A stretch of DNA of 64,000 nucleotides from Bryopsis sp. KO-2023 (lineage: Eukaryota > Chlorophyta > Ulvophyceae > Bryopsidales > Bryopsidaceae). The stretch covers positions 4,340,001 to 4,404,000 of the forward strand of contig BSYQ01000011.1 of NCBI GenBank assembly GCA_030272585.1, written 5' to 3'. Of the stretch, positions 1-10,679 are shown piece by piece (positions within the stretch are counted from its first letter, which is position 1; the number at the start of each line of letters is the position of its first letter). The position numbers were made by a program, and so were the translations under genes. The notes beneath the pieces were generated by a model that was not told the DNA's origin, searched no databases, and saw nothing but the letters and a program-made list of their open reading frames with translations.

Positions 1-194
1 ATCACAGGCCTGATAACAGTTAAATAAGAGCACCTTTTAAAAATTATTTTTATATCTCAATCTTTAGTCAGAAAGAATGAAAGAAAGAAGTCAACAAATG
101 GCTATCACCCCCCAAAAAAGCAATTAACTCAGGTGCATGTATCCTGAGAAAAAAAAAGTAAATCAAGAATAAGATGTGGATGTTGTGATTAAAG

Positions 195-1713
195 GAGAGA
201 GTGGACCAGTCCGACGTAGACCTCCATGTCTCCAACCCCAATGCATCGAAAACACCCCCTGCAGAATCTGAGCCATTTGATGAGGGGCAGTGCATCCTCC
301 AGGAGTTTGACTCCATGGCAGCCTACACTCAAATGCACACACGAAAGAAACCTCGCTTCGCGCTAATGCCCATGTGGACATGCTGCTTTCAAGAAATCCC
401 GGAGGAGCTGGAGGACTGGTTTGTCGAGTGGGAATCTATAAAGCTAGCTTGGGATGCATGTGCTCAGATGGCCTTGGACTGTGACTGTCTGGACGCCAGG
501 TTGATCGCCAACATCATCCATCGATGCAAAGCTGGAGGATATGTGAACAAGCTGTTGTTGACTGTGTTACTGGACCGGATGCGGAAGCTTCCCAAGGGTG
601 GAAAACTTGGGCAGTCCCAAGTTTCGATGATCGTACAGTCGCTGGGAATGCTGGCGCGTATGCACAGGGATGTAGGTGATAACCTGATCTTTGGAAGCGG
701 CCAGCTCGTGGTTGAGGACGGTAATTTGGGTTGAAGCTGCATTCCCTTGGTGTGAAGGATTCACTGGACAGGGGCAAAACCAACAAGATGGTAGTTTGCT
801 ATGCACAGGTCCCAAAGGGATTCACAACCAAGCTGGCCATTTCTTCGATGCACAGTGTTTAGACTACGCTTATTCATTGATGCGGAGGATTTCTTTGACG
901 GGGAGCTTCCCAAGAAGCTACTCAATCCGAACATATTCCTCCATTCTGCACGGCCTGGGTTTGCTTTATCAGCACCACCTGCCGATTGCATCCCAGCCGG
1001 TTGAAAGTATGGTGGACAGAATCGTTCGAGACTTCTGTCGAAAGGCCGCAACGGAGCCTTTTCTGCCATTGAACCTTGAGCAAGTTTTGCATACGTGTGC
1101 ATGTCTCGATCGTGGAACTTATGTGGAGGAGCTTTGCAACTTGGTGGAGCATTCGATGAGGAGAGGGGTGTTTTTCAGCGAACAGGGTATCAGCAATATC
1201 GTGTGGTCCCTGGGAAAGCTGAACATGGGTTCGGCAGCCTTGTTTCGATTGCTTTGGGGGGCGATCATCCAGAAAAGGAGCGACTTCACTGGTCAGGGAT
1301 GGTCCATGATAATGCATGGTTTGGGGTTGAGGGCACTACACGCAGGTTTTTATCCAACGACACTTGATTTGCAAATGTTGGGTTGGGAGATTAAGAGGCC
1401 GAGAAGACTGAGGGGTTTCCGGAACACAGATTTGGTGATACTTGCAACAGGGTTTGGGATTTTGGGCTTCCGTGATGCGGACGTGGTGGAGGCGATGGTT
1501 GCTGAGATGGAAAGGCGAATTCGAGGTAGGAGGGATCTGGTGAAACTGTGGGCTGAGCAACGCTGGCGGCGAGAAATCGGCCCTGGTTTGTGGAGAAGCT
1601 ACTTGGAGGATGGGTTTGAAGAGGAAGCGAGCAGCCTCACCAAGCTTTGGGAACCTGAGCAAGTGTCGTTAATGGAGGACGCCCTGGGCAGGTCAATTTC
1701 GATAACAGGGTGA
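195..1713 (+). CDS. RAP/heptatricopeptide-like family protein, 5' partial
   Basis: Probable organellar RNA-binding protein of the helical-repeat family that accompanies RAP domains. Exons are 195-675 and 833-1713; the 157-nt intron is called because the reading frame changes across it and the joined protein then aligns with the complete paralogue on the minus strand at 55.7-59.4 kb. Shared stretches include PAESE, MIVQSLGMLARMH versus MIVHALGVLARDH, HFFDAQC versus HFLNTEC, and repeated HGLG/WSLGKL motifs. An acceptor before 195 matches the phase of the paralogue's second exon, so the transit-peptide exon probably lies left of the window. About 453 residues are visible. The protein stops before any RAP domain, so it is shorter than its relative: either a truncated paralogue or a gene with unrecognised 3' exons. 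Two exons of the relative are one exon here. Family call good, completeness uncertain. Confidence 0.72.
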
Positions 1714-2228
1714 TGCAGGAGCAAGAAACAAACAAGGCTCTGAAGCATTAATTGTGCTGTTCATTGCTGTTTCCTTTTTCTTATTTGGGGGGAAGCTGTT
1801 GTCTTCTCGTTAGCCCTCCTTCCTAGTTTTTTTTTGTTCATAGAAAAGTTTATTTTATGGTTGATGAAAAATTCTTCATTTTCTGGCTCGCTCCACCATG
1901 CCCAACTAGACACAATGGATCTTACAGAATTAAGCCCCGGCTACTCGCCTGCTGCACATTAAAACACAAATCACTCAGTCTCCACTACAATCAGCACCTC
2001 ACACTCTCTCACACTCTCTCACACTTTTCCTAGTTTCCCTTAATGTCTTGAATTTCCCTAATCGACTCGATCAATACTTTTCGGGAAAAAAAAGTGAAAT
2101 CGCTGGGACGTGTTGCTGGAATCTGCTGACTCATTTCCACAACCCAACAGATTTTGTGTGACGCGAGCCACTGTTACTGGAGACTTTTTGCTTATCCAAA
2201 ACTCTCTCTGAAACAAGCGGAAAAAAAA
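1714..2228. other. Intergenic spacer upstream of SERINC
   Basis: Non-coding spacer between the RAP-like gene and SERINC, presumably holding the SERINC promoter. I see T-runs, a short cacactctct direct repeat near 2002-2025 and no convincing TATA box or open frame. Confidence 0.5.
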
Positions 2229-5150
2229 ATGTTCGCAGCGGTAGGAAGCTGTTTGGGGAGCGCTGCTGCGTTCCTCCTGTGCGGATGCTGCAAATGCGTA
2301 GGCGGACAAGTTTTGAAACACAGCGCGCGCGCTGGGTATTGCGCTCTCTTTCTGTTGGGAATGCTGATTGCCTGGTGCATGCGCGACTTCGTTGAGCCCT
2401 TGGCCAACAAAATCCCCAGTACGTGTTCGCCCACACAATTCCACGACCTACTGACGCACACGCTCGAGCGGAGCAAGGGTGCATTCTAGGGTTAAAATGG
2501 CCCTGGGAGTTTCGGAATCACGTCCACTGGCTTTTACAGCCTTAGATGTATAAGATGCAGTTGGGCGTTTTCACTCAGGCATCGTTGGTATACAAGACTT
2601 CGGAACAACCAACGATGTCTGAGTGAAATAGCCCAACTGCATCTTTTAAATCTAAGGCTTTTGTAAACCATTCAAACCTGGAGAAGGGAGTGGGAGGTTT
2701 CAAGAAGAAAAAGACTCCTTTCCTTGCACAATTTTTAAGTTTTTGTTGATTGTTTTGTTTTAGGCTTCCTGAAAGGTATCAGCTATTGCAGGATAACTGT
2801 TACTATTAGCAATAGCACTTATGTTTGTAATGGTGCATGAGACGATTGTTTTGATTTCTGAATTCAGGATATACGGTGCCATCTGATGCTGTGTGGATCG
2901 GAGAGCAAGCAGTTTATCGATTGACCTTCGGAAATTTCGTGAGTGAATACATCAGGGGTGCCTGCCCCCACCCCACCCCCATGCTGTTTATTATTATTAC
3001 TCAACCCCGCATTTTCCAACCAAACACTTGAAATGCATTCTTTACAGGTGACCTTTTTTCTGAAATGAAATGAAACTGAGGGGGGGGAATCCACTTGAAT
3101 GAGTTATTCCCACAACAATTTTCTAAATCAGCCCAATTTACCTCGTTCGAATTTCACTTGTGTACATTTTTTGCCTTGCAGTGTTTTTTTGGCCTTTTGT
3201 CGCTGATCCTTGTGGGGGTGAAATACAAAAGCGATAAGCGGGATGAATATATCCAGCATGGATCCTGGGCAATCAAAGGAGTGGTTTGGCTGGTGTTTTT
3301 GATTTTCCCCTTTTTCATCCCTGGAGATTTCGTCTGGTATGGTAAGTCGTATTCTCCATGTTTGGTTACCCGGTTTCTTACTTTTCCTTTCTTGCTGTTG
3401 AAAATGAAATGTTACTTCCTGGAATGAAGTTGAGGTCTGCCGGTGAAGCAGATGTGTGTGTGATTTTTTCCTTTTCCCCCCCGCCCCCCCTTTTTTTTAT
3501 ATGAATGAAATTAGGGATCTCTGTTTGAGAAGTGGTTCTCCTTATCACAGGATTTCAGGCTTGGTGCAATACTTTTGAAATAAAATAAAAAATTAAATAA
3601 AAGAGCGCATAAATAATTCTATCATCTTGTGTGGACTCCCTCTATCGCCTCCTAGAAACGAACTAGGCATCGAAAGCCAATTACTGCATCGTATTTCTGT
3701 TCACCACCAAAACTTTTAGTTAATCTGTGGGGTAGTAACTTGTCTTATTGCATAATCTTTTCTCAGGCTGGATGGCCAGGATCGGATCGGGTTTCTTCCT
3801 GATCATCCAAATGCTCATCTTGCTGGACTTCACCCATGCATTGAACGATGCCTGGTTCTCCAAAGGGGAGGAAAACAAATACTACATGTACGGTTTGCTG
3901 GCCACCACCGTCGGCCTCTTCCTCGCAACCATTGCTCTGAGTGGGGTCGCCTATTACCTGTTCAAACCGGCCGGTGCAGGCTCCTGTTCGTTGAACGTAT
4001 CGCTGATCACCTACACGCTCATAGCATGTGTGGGCTTTTCGATATTGTCGGTGCACCCGGCTGCCGCCCATGGATCTCTCTTCCCTTCCAGCGTGATCAG
4101 CTTGTACTGCATGTACCTCTGTTTGAGTGCGCTCCAGAGCGAACCGAGGGGCGATGAGTATAAGTGCAATGGACTTGGGCAAAAAATGGTGGTTTCTGGC
4201 AGTTCGGCGGTCATCGGGATGTTGCTGACGTTGGGGGCTGTGATTTACTCTGCTTTGAGGGCTGGGTCGAACACCGGCACTTTCTTCCTTGGCTCAGGTA
4301 GGGCTGTTCAGGGGGGGGGGGGACGATTTGCCGTAAGACTTATCTTTTCACAACTTGGAAATCGTGGCCAAAGGATGGCATGCTTTACACTCTGGAAATT
4401 TTTGATTAAAGGAGTGATGTAATGTGGTTACGAGGAAATTGGTTTACTAATGTTGTGGGGGTTGGGCCTTTGGACGGTCGTTCAGCCTCGATGCAATTCA
4501 TTCGAAAAGAGAATGCGCTGCTTAGTCAGCTATGTATATGTATGTTTGTTTACATGTACAGCAAACCGAATCTGTTCTATTTGCTCTCCATAATTCTGAA
4601 TGGATTTTTGTCTTCTTTTCTTAGATGAGGATGAGGAGACTGGAGGCCAGCCATTGATGGCTCCAGAAGCTGATACCTCAGCTGGTTTGGACGGAGTGTC
4701 GAATGATGCCCCCCAAGAGCAAACCACTGAGAGGAAACCAGACCGTGCTATGGATGAGTTTGAACCTGTTACCTACAACTACAGGTTGTTACCACAATGG
4801 ATTAACACACTCTCGTTGAATGCCTGCTCCGGATTTTGATTTTATGTTGATATGTTATGTTATTGTTATTATGTTATTTGTTTTGTACAAATACATGCAG
4901 ACTGGGAGCTTAGTCCAACGTTTTGGTTTGTGGTGGAATTCTACGCAGTTTCTTCCATGCGATTTTTGCGGTGGCCAGCATGTACGTTGCAATGTTGATG
5001 ACTGACTGGGGAACCAACGAGGAGGAGAAATTGATGGATGTCAGTTGGGTTTCCGTGTGGGTTAAGATGGGCTCTCAGTTTGTCACCACTGCGCTGTACA
5101 TCTGGACTCTCAGTGCCCCCCTCCTGTTCCCCGACAGAGACTTCAGTTGA
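2229..5150 (+). CDS. SERINC: Serine incorporator (SERINC/TDE1/TMS family) membrane protein
   Basis: Multipass membrane protein of the SERINC family, a lipid-scramblase-like family first linked to serine incorporation into membrane lipids. Six exons: 2229-2478, 2868-2938, 3182-3341, 3767-4297, 4625-4784 and 4949-5150, giving 457 residues, the usual family length. Diagnostic motifs in order: the Cys-rich CGCCKC N-terminus, LANKIPSTC, AVYRLTFGNF, QHGSWAIKG, FFIPGDFVW, SSVISLYCMYLCLSAL, and at the C-terminus YNYSFFHAIFAVASMYVAMLMTDW. About ten hydrophobic segments are visible. The last acceptor (ctacgcag, 4948) was chosen because it alone restores the conserved YSFFH frame. Intron 1 contains a long hairpin, listed separately. 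Complete, with no sign of damage. Confidence 0.95.
2536..2664. repeat. Long inverted-repeat hairpin in SERINC intron 1
   Basis: Two arms of about 54 nt (2536-2589 and 2608-2664) are near-perfect inverted complements around an 18-nt loop (2590-2607). The arms share gatgcagttgggc and tcactcag-catcgttggt cores with only a few mismatches. It lies wholly inside intron 1. It could be a small foldback/MITE insertion or a precursor-like RNA hairpin; no clear flanking duplication was seen. Confidence 0.85.
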
Positions 5151-6072
5151 GGAGTTTTTCCAGACCACTCCAGCTCTGCGACGGGAAAAGAAAAATCAAA
5201 ATCAAAAAGGATGTGGAGTGTAACGATATGATTGATAAGTCCCACCTTGTTCGGGCGGGGGGGGTGTTTTTTTTGGATGTGTTGTTTTTTTTGTTCGTGT
5301 GGCATGTTAGTCAAACTTGATTGTGAGTGGAATGTGATGGGGAGTGGAGAGTGGAGAAGTGCAGTACAAGGGGGGTTTGGATAAAAATGGTGATTTGAAG
5401 AGCCGATCCTCCATCAGAACCGTAGAGGAATAGAATAAGGCTCTTGTGAAACGGGGGCATTGAACGTGGGATTTCGAATCTTCGCACGCAATGACAGGGT
5501 TTTATTGGGTCTAGGACTTTGAACCAGTAGATGTAAGGATTGGATGTGTGCAAAATGTAACAAAAGGGTGGGGAACTTGTTGCGAAGCCGCGAGGTTAAC
5601 TTTAGTGAAACGTATGGATTGGTGGTTTGCCAAGTGTGTGCTTGAGAAGATGGCACCTTGTAAATGTCGACTCTTTCTGGAAAGGCCCATCTGTTGGAGA
5701 GCACTGTGTGTTGGGACCGTCGAACAAACACATGACAATTCAAGGGGTTGCAGTATGCTTGGACAACACGCCCAACAAGTGGGTAGTTATCAGGGATAAC
5801 TTATCACTTTGAGCAGCGAACAAAGACCCATCCCGCGCTCGGTGATGAATGGATGAATGAGTTATTACGTTGTCCCTTTGTGATAGGTGGGCCTCTCAAG
5901 GGTTCATCTTGCAGGATCGACATCATTTTTTTCGAAAGGGCATAGACAATGGCGAAACAAAAGGGAAAAATCCTGTGCCTCCAAAAGCATTCCCCGTAAA
6001 GAAGACATACCACAAATCTCCGAACGGCTGTCTATTGGCACTCCCACAGAATCTGTACTAGCAATCGTGGTC

Positions 6073-6102
6073 ATTGTGTGAACAAAGCTTTGTTCACACA
6101 AT
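6073..6102. repeat. 30-bp perfect palindrome
   Basis: attgtgtgaacaaag at 6073-6087 is followed with no spacer by its exact reverse complement at 6088-6102. It lies in the spacer between SERINC and the LRR gene. Function is not known; a dimeric protein-binding site or cruciform is possible. Confidence 0.9.
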
Positions 6103-6216
6103 ACAAGCAAACAAACACAATACAGTATCAGCAATTGTATCACTCACTCGCTCTAGACGATCGCGGCCGGCGTGGTTCTTTAATAATTCATAAACATTTC
6201 ATAATTCACTGTGTGC

Positions 6217-6250
6217 GTTCTCAACGTGGCACATATGCCACGATGAGAAC
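6217..6250. repeat. 34-bp near-perfect palindrome
   Basis: gttctcaacgtggcaca at 6217-6233 pairs with 6234-6250 at all but one position pair. It lies 115 bp from the 30-bp palindrome in the same spacer. Confidence 0.85.
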
Positions 6251-6842
6251 AGCAATTTTGTCCCACTCTGGGTTCGTATCGAATATACTCTTTAACCATC
6301 AAAATTATGAACCTAGACCCCCCCAAAAAAAATACACAAGAGGAAACTCCGTCCCTTGCCACTCCATTCCCTCCAAGCGAAAAAAGTGACTTAGGCCTTC
6401 TCCTTCAAATGCCCGCCCACAATCCTTTAGCCAAACTTCGGGAAAGGGAATGAAACCGGCTTTTAGTCCAACTCACCCGGAAGTAATCCTCAACTTTTTT
6501 CCCCACCCCTTCTGATTATGTTCAACCAAACGATACGCTCTCTCTTTCTCCACACCGAAACCACACTAAGTCTATTGTGAAAACGCGTTTCGACTCTTGC
6601 TTGGTTCAGATTTGACCTTATGCGTGACGTTGACCAACCGCTATTTGACTGAAAAAAGAGTGCACGGGAGGAGAGACGTCCTCGATCCCTAAATGTGGGT
6701 CAGCTTCTTCTTTTCTGTGCTTCTTGTCGAGCTTTTCTGTGAAGCACCAAATACAGAGTCGTATGCACATGTGTGTTGTATATAAACCGAATTTTTTTAT
6801 TTCCAAGTCCGTCAACTCCCTCAGAAGCCACAATTTCATGAA

Positions 6843-8286
6843 ATGATCACGCGATGCCCGTTGTCGTCCGCAGACCTCGTGTTGAGTCTTCCGGCCCTGA
6901 AGCATCTTCGATTTAGTGACAACGCTATTTCAGAGATTCCAGTTGAACTGGCAGAGGTGAGCACTGGAAAGCTCCACAAACTGCCCCTTGTTAATCAATG
7001 TTCAATGATAATCAATGTATCTGTGTTATTAGATACTCTTACACTGAACTTGACGCTGAGTGAATGGGGTGGTTTGGGTGACTTCACCGCTCATAGGTGA
7101 AGTGCCTCTCGACAATGATAATCGACGGCAATCAAGTTAAAAGTCTTCCAAAAGCTCTCCTCTCTCATCCGACCCTACGATCACTCATGTGTTCCTTCAA
7201 CGAGCTGGAAGAGCTCCCAACAGGCCTTTCTACCTCCACAATACTACAAGCACTCATTTTACAAGACAACCACATCGCAAAAATACCAGACGATTTCGAC
7301 AAGTTGATAGGGCTGAGAGCTTTGTCTTTCGAGAACAACAGACTGGCATCGATCCCAGACGCGTTGGGTGGGGTTCGCTATTGCGGCTTTGCCTTCAAAT
7401 TTCTCAACTTCACTGTCAGCATATTGAGCCTCAATTTGTATTTCAGGTTCCCTCGTCCATCTGAAACTTCTCGACTTGTCTGGAAACCAACTCGCTACAA
7501 TCCCATCTTCTCTCTCGAACTTGGAGCGTTTATCGTCATTTCGATGCGCAAATAATCTTCTTTCGACGACGCCGGAGTTCCTTTACTCACTGACAACGGT
7601 CGCCGACCTCGATCTCACTGGAAACCTCATCCCTGAAATATCCACACCAGCACTGTCAACAAGCATTGAAGATACCGCATCCCTGTTAGAGGAGCTGAGG
7701 CCCTTCTGTACAAGTTCGACTGCTCATGGAAACGACGGTACGGTCTTGTGTGTTAATCGGTCCTCTAAGTTCGCTGCAACTGATCGAATGTGCTGAGAGC
7801 TGGCGGAGGTTATCTTGATGCGGAGATGAAAAAACAATCGATTGTTTTTTTTTGTTTTTTTTGTTTTTTTGAAACCTGAATTATCCAAGTTTCTGTACTG
7901 TGTCATACCAAGAGTTCACCACAACGTATCAAGCGCAGTTGCAAAAATTGAGAGTTGTCCGCAAAAAAATTCACCATTTTTGTTCAGGAATAAAACATCA
8001 AATTGAGGACGGCGAGCTACGTATGGAGGAAGAAGAATCCAATTCAAACGGCTGGGACAAAGTTAGAACGGCTGTCGGACTCCCAGAAGACCCTTTCATC
8101 GATCGAACAACGCCAGAGGTGCCAAAGATGGATCTACCAACCATCATGGCTATGCTGGGTACGCGAAAAGCTTTTCTGGGCAGTGCAGAAGTAGTCCAAG
8201 AATATGGCATTGAGTATTTCGCTGTCCAAATCTTTAAGGGGGCGGACCACCAGCACCAGCCCCTGAAAGAAACCTTGAGTCGATGA
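6843..8286 (+). CDS. Leucine-rich repeat protein
   Basis: Cytosolic-type LRR protein, probably a protein-interaction scaffold. Proposed exons are 6843-6956, 7097-7367, 7447-7737 and 7913-8286 (349 residues). The first three are well supported: phases match and they encode about seven LRRs of the SDS22/RAS-related short type, such as LKHLRFSDNAISEIP, LSTMIIDGNQVKSLP, LQALILQDNHIAKIP and LKLLDLSGNQLATIP. The last exon encodes a charged C-terminal part with no repeat I recognise and is joined only on phase and frame. A start at 6843 is the first ATG in frame; a small upstream exon ending in phase 1 at the ccgcag acceptor (6872) is possible. Downstream, the frame starting after a GGGGG run near 8237 reads as another protein-like stretch to 8389, so the true C-terminus is doubtful. 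Confidence 0.7.
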
Positions 8287-10679
8287 AAAGGCCGCAAACA
8301 AGAGCCACATTCAGGCGAATCACTCAGCAAACCCTCGCCGCCGTCGAGCAGCTCCATGAGAGTCTAGACATTGCCCCAGACGGCACATGAAGCCCAGACC
8401 ATATGAGAAACGACGCGTCCAGGTCAAGGTGAATATCGTCCTTTTTTTTTCAACAACACGGTCTATTCAATTCGTTTCACTAACTCCTAAGTACAGAGAT
8501 TAAGTTTTGTTTCAATTCAAACAGGTGGATGATAAAAACAAGAGGAGACCATGGTGCATATTTGGGCGATGGATCTCTTTGCTATGGGTTGTAATTCTCG
8601 ATAGATGATTCGCCAAGTCTATTTCAACTCGTTGATTTTAAGCTGCATTGCCTCCAAAAAAGCAAAAAATGCACTTTCTCAAATTGACTCTTTCCCATGT
8701 GTAAATGATTTCACCAAAAGCCAACACAATGGCTATCTCTCTGAAAGATAGCCTTCACCACACGCACATAACGAACAGCCACACAATGCAACACAACGCA
8801 AGCTTTTTCCCATCTTCACAAGCTCTTTTTCCTTGAACTGAACGATTGACCAACATGAGATGATACAAATTCTCTTCTCTGTCCCTTCCGTGGCAGGAGA
8901 AGGACACCACAACCGTCACCTAAAAACGATAAAAACGCATCCCAAAAAATAAACCCCAAAGAAACCAAAAAAAGTCGAACAGGAAAAAAGAAAAAATGTC
9001 CCACCTAATGTCATGTGAGTAGGAGATCAAAATTAATTGTTTGGCACCAAAATATCCCATACACCTTCCTTGCATGCATGATTTGTGCCTTGCCAGGTGT
9101 GCTGTGAAAGGATAAGGAAATTGGGATACAAGAGTTCAAGTTCATTGGTTGGAATATTTTGAGTTTTGGATAATCGATTGGTGTGATATTTTTGGGAGGA
9201 CGTTTAGCTTCGTTTTGGAAGGTTCCACATGGTTCGCACTAGTGTTCCCAGTGGGAAGGAAAAGGGAATGAGGGAGAGAATGTTTTTTGAAGTCGGTTGA
9301 CGATTGGGATATAAAAGACGACAGTGGCTGTAACATTCAGTTCTGGTGAGCTCGGTTGTCTCCGTGTGTCTCCGTGTGTTCGACCCATTGCATACTATGA
9401 ACCAGAAGAGAATATTTACATGTGATAGAAGCGTCTTTCGCAGTCACAAACGATCGGTCCATTTAATGACAAGTGGGCCTGCAAGTGTTGCACTAGCGTG
9501 ATTGTGGCATTGCAACTGATGGACTTGGGTGAAGGTGGGATTGCAACTGTTGCACCCGCACGCCAGCACACTGAAGTCGTGGCGATTTGTCCCTCTCAGC
9601 TGTCGAATATGATCTCATGTCGATATGATCTCGATTGTGCTTTGTAGAAACCCAACGACCGCAACGCGGTGCACCAGACCTTGGTGATATACCAAAACGC
9701 AGGATAGAGCTCGACGTTTTGTCTTGGGTGGTCTTCCCTGATGACCTGTTCCCAGCTGTCCATGGTGGAGAAGCAAAATTTTCAGCGAAAATTTCATTCA
9801 CTCCACGTGGCATTCATAAGACGCATTACAGTCCCACACAATACAAACATCGGATCAATACTCGGTGCAAAAAAAAAGACAAAAAACCAAAAACCAAAAC
9901 CAAAAAGGCATACACCCTTCCTTCATTCCCAAGCTTTGCGTACTACACCCCATATTTTTATATTCAACATTGATTTTGAAGTCGAGATCAAAAACGGAGT
10001 TTCTTTCACTCCAGAAACACAAAAGAGTCCATCAACCAGGGTAAAAAAACAAAACAAGAATCTTCCAAGGCACAAAAAATAATAGAAAACGCCAAAAAAA
10101 TACTATACTCTATCTTATTCGCTTTCCCTCATATACTTTTCGTCCCATTTTTCTGTTGGGCTACCCTGTATCAAAGACCAACGACATTGGCCATCTCAAA
10201 AGTCACCACAACATCCCCTTTTTCTTGTCAAATTCTTCTCTGGAGCTTCAAGTCTAGCTAGATTAATCAAATCAACACGGCATCTGATACCGTGCTGAGT
10301 GCTTCATAAAGACCCTTTCACCTAACGGCTACAGTTCTTTTTTCATAAATCTGATCCACCCCCACTGGAGACATGCAACCCTTTCGGTCAGGTGATACCA
10401 GTGCATGGTTCTCTCGACAGCTTGACATGTATACATGTTTTTGTAAATAGACTAAAAAGCAGGACAGTTCTTTTTTTTTTTCTCTTCCAATATTTTAACC
10501 TCGCTTGCATCCTGGAGGAAACCAACCGTTATGCAGCCACCTACAATTTCTGGTAACTGGACCAAATTGAAAAAAAACAACGTCAGGACGAAAGCACTTA
10601 TCCCAGACAGTGAACTACAGTCAAAACTTCTTCCGGAAAATGATCAAATCAGAAAAGAAAAAACAAATGCTGTACTGGT
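8287..10679. other. Spacer with unassigned coding-like fragments
   Basis: Mostly A/T-rich with homopolymer runs. Two protein-like fragments are visible but cannot be built into a gene. One covers 8259-8606: a basic stretch, then donor gtgaat after 8416, acceptor before 8525, and a short hydrophobic tail ending near 8606. It may be the true end of the LRR gene. The other is a plus-strand frame at 9513-9820 with a possible TATA-like atataaaag near 9310 upstream. I recognise neither. Confidence 0.35.

Larger units (their letters stand above)
5151..6842. other. Intergenic spacer with palindromes
   Basis: No convincing gene. Open frames here are short and lack splice or motif support. The spacer contains two strong palindromes, listed separately, and A/T and G runs. 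Confidence 0.5.

Noticed and set aside
679-850. Apparent double frameshift in the left RAP-like gene
   Set aside because: A GT-AG intron at 676-832 in matching phase restores the frame, and the joined residues align with the paralogue, so a pseudogene call is not needed.
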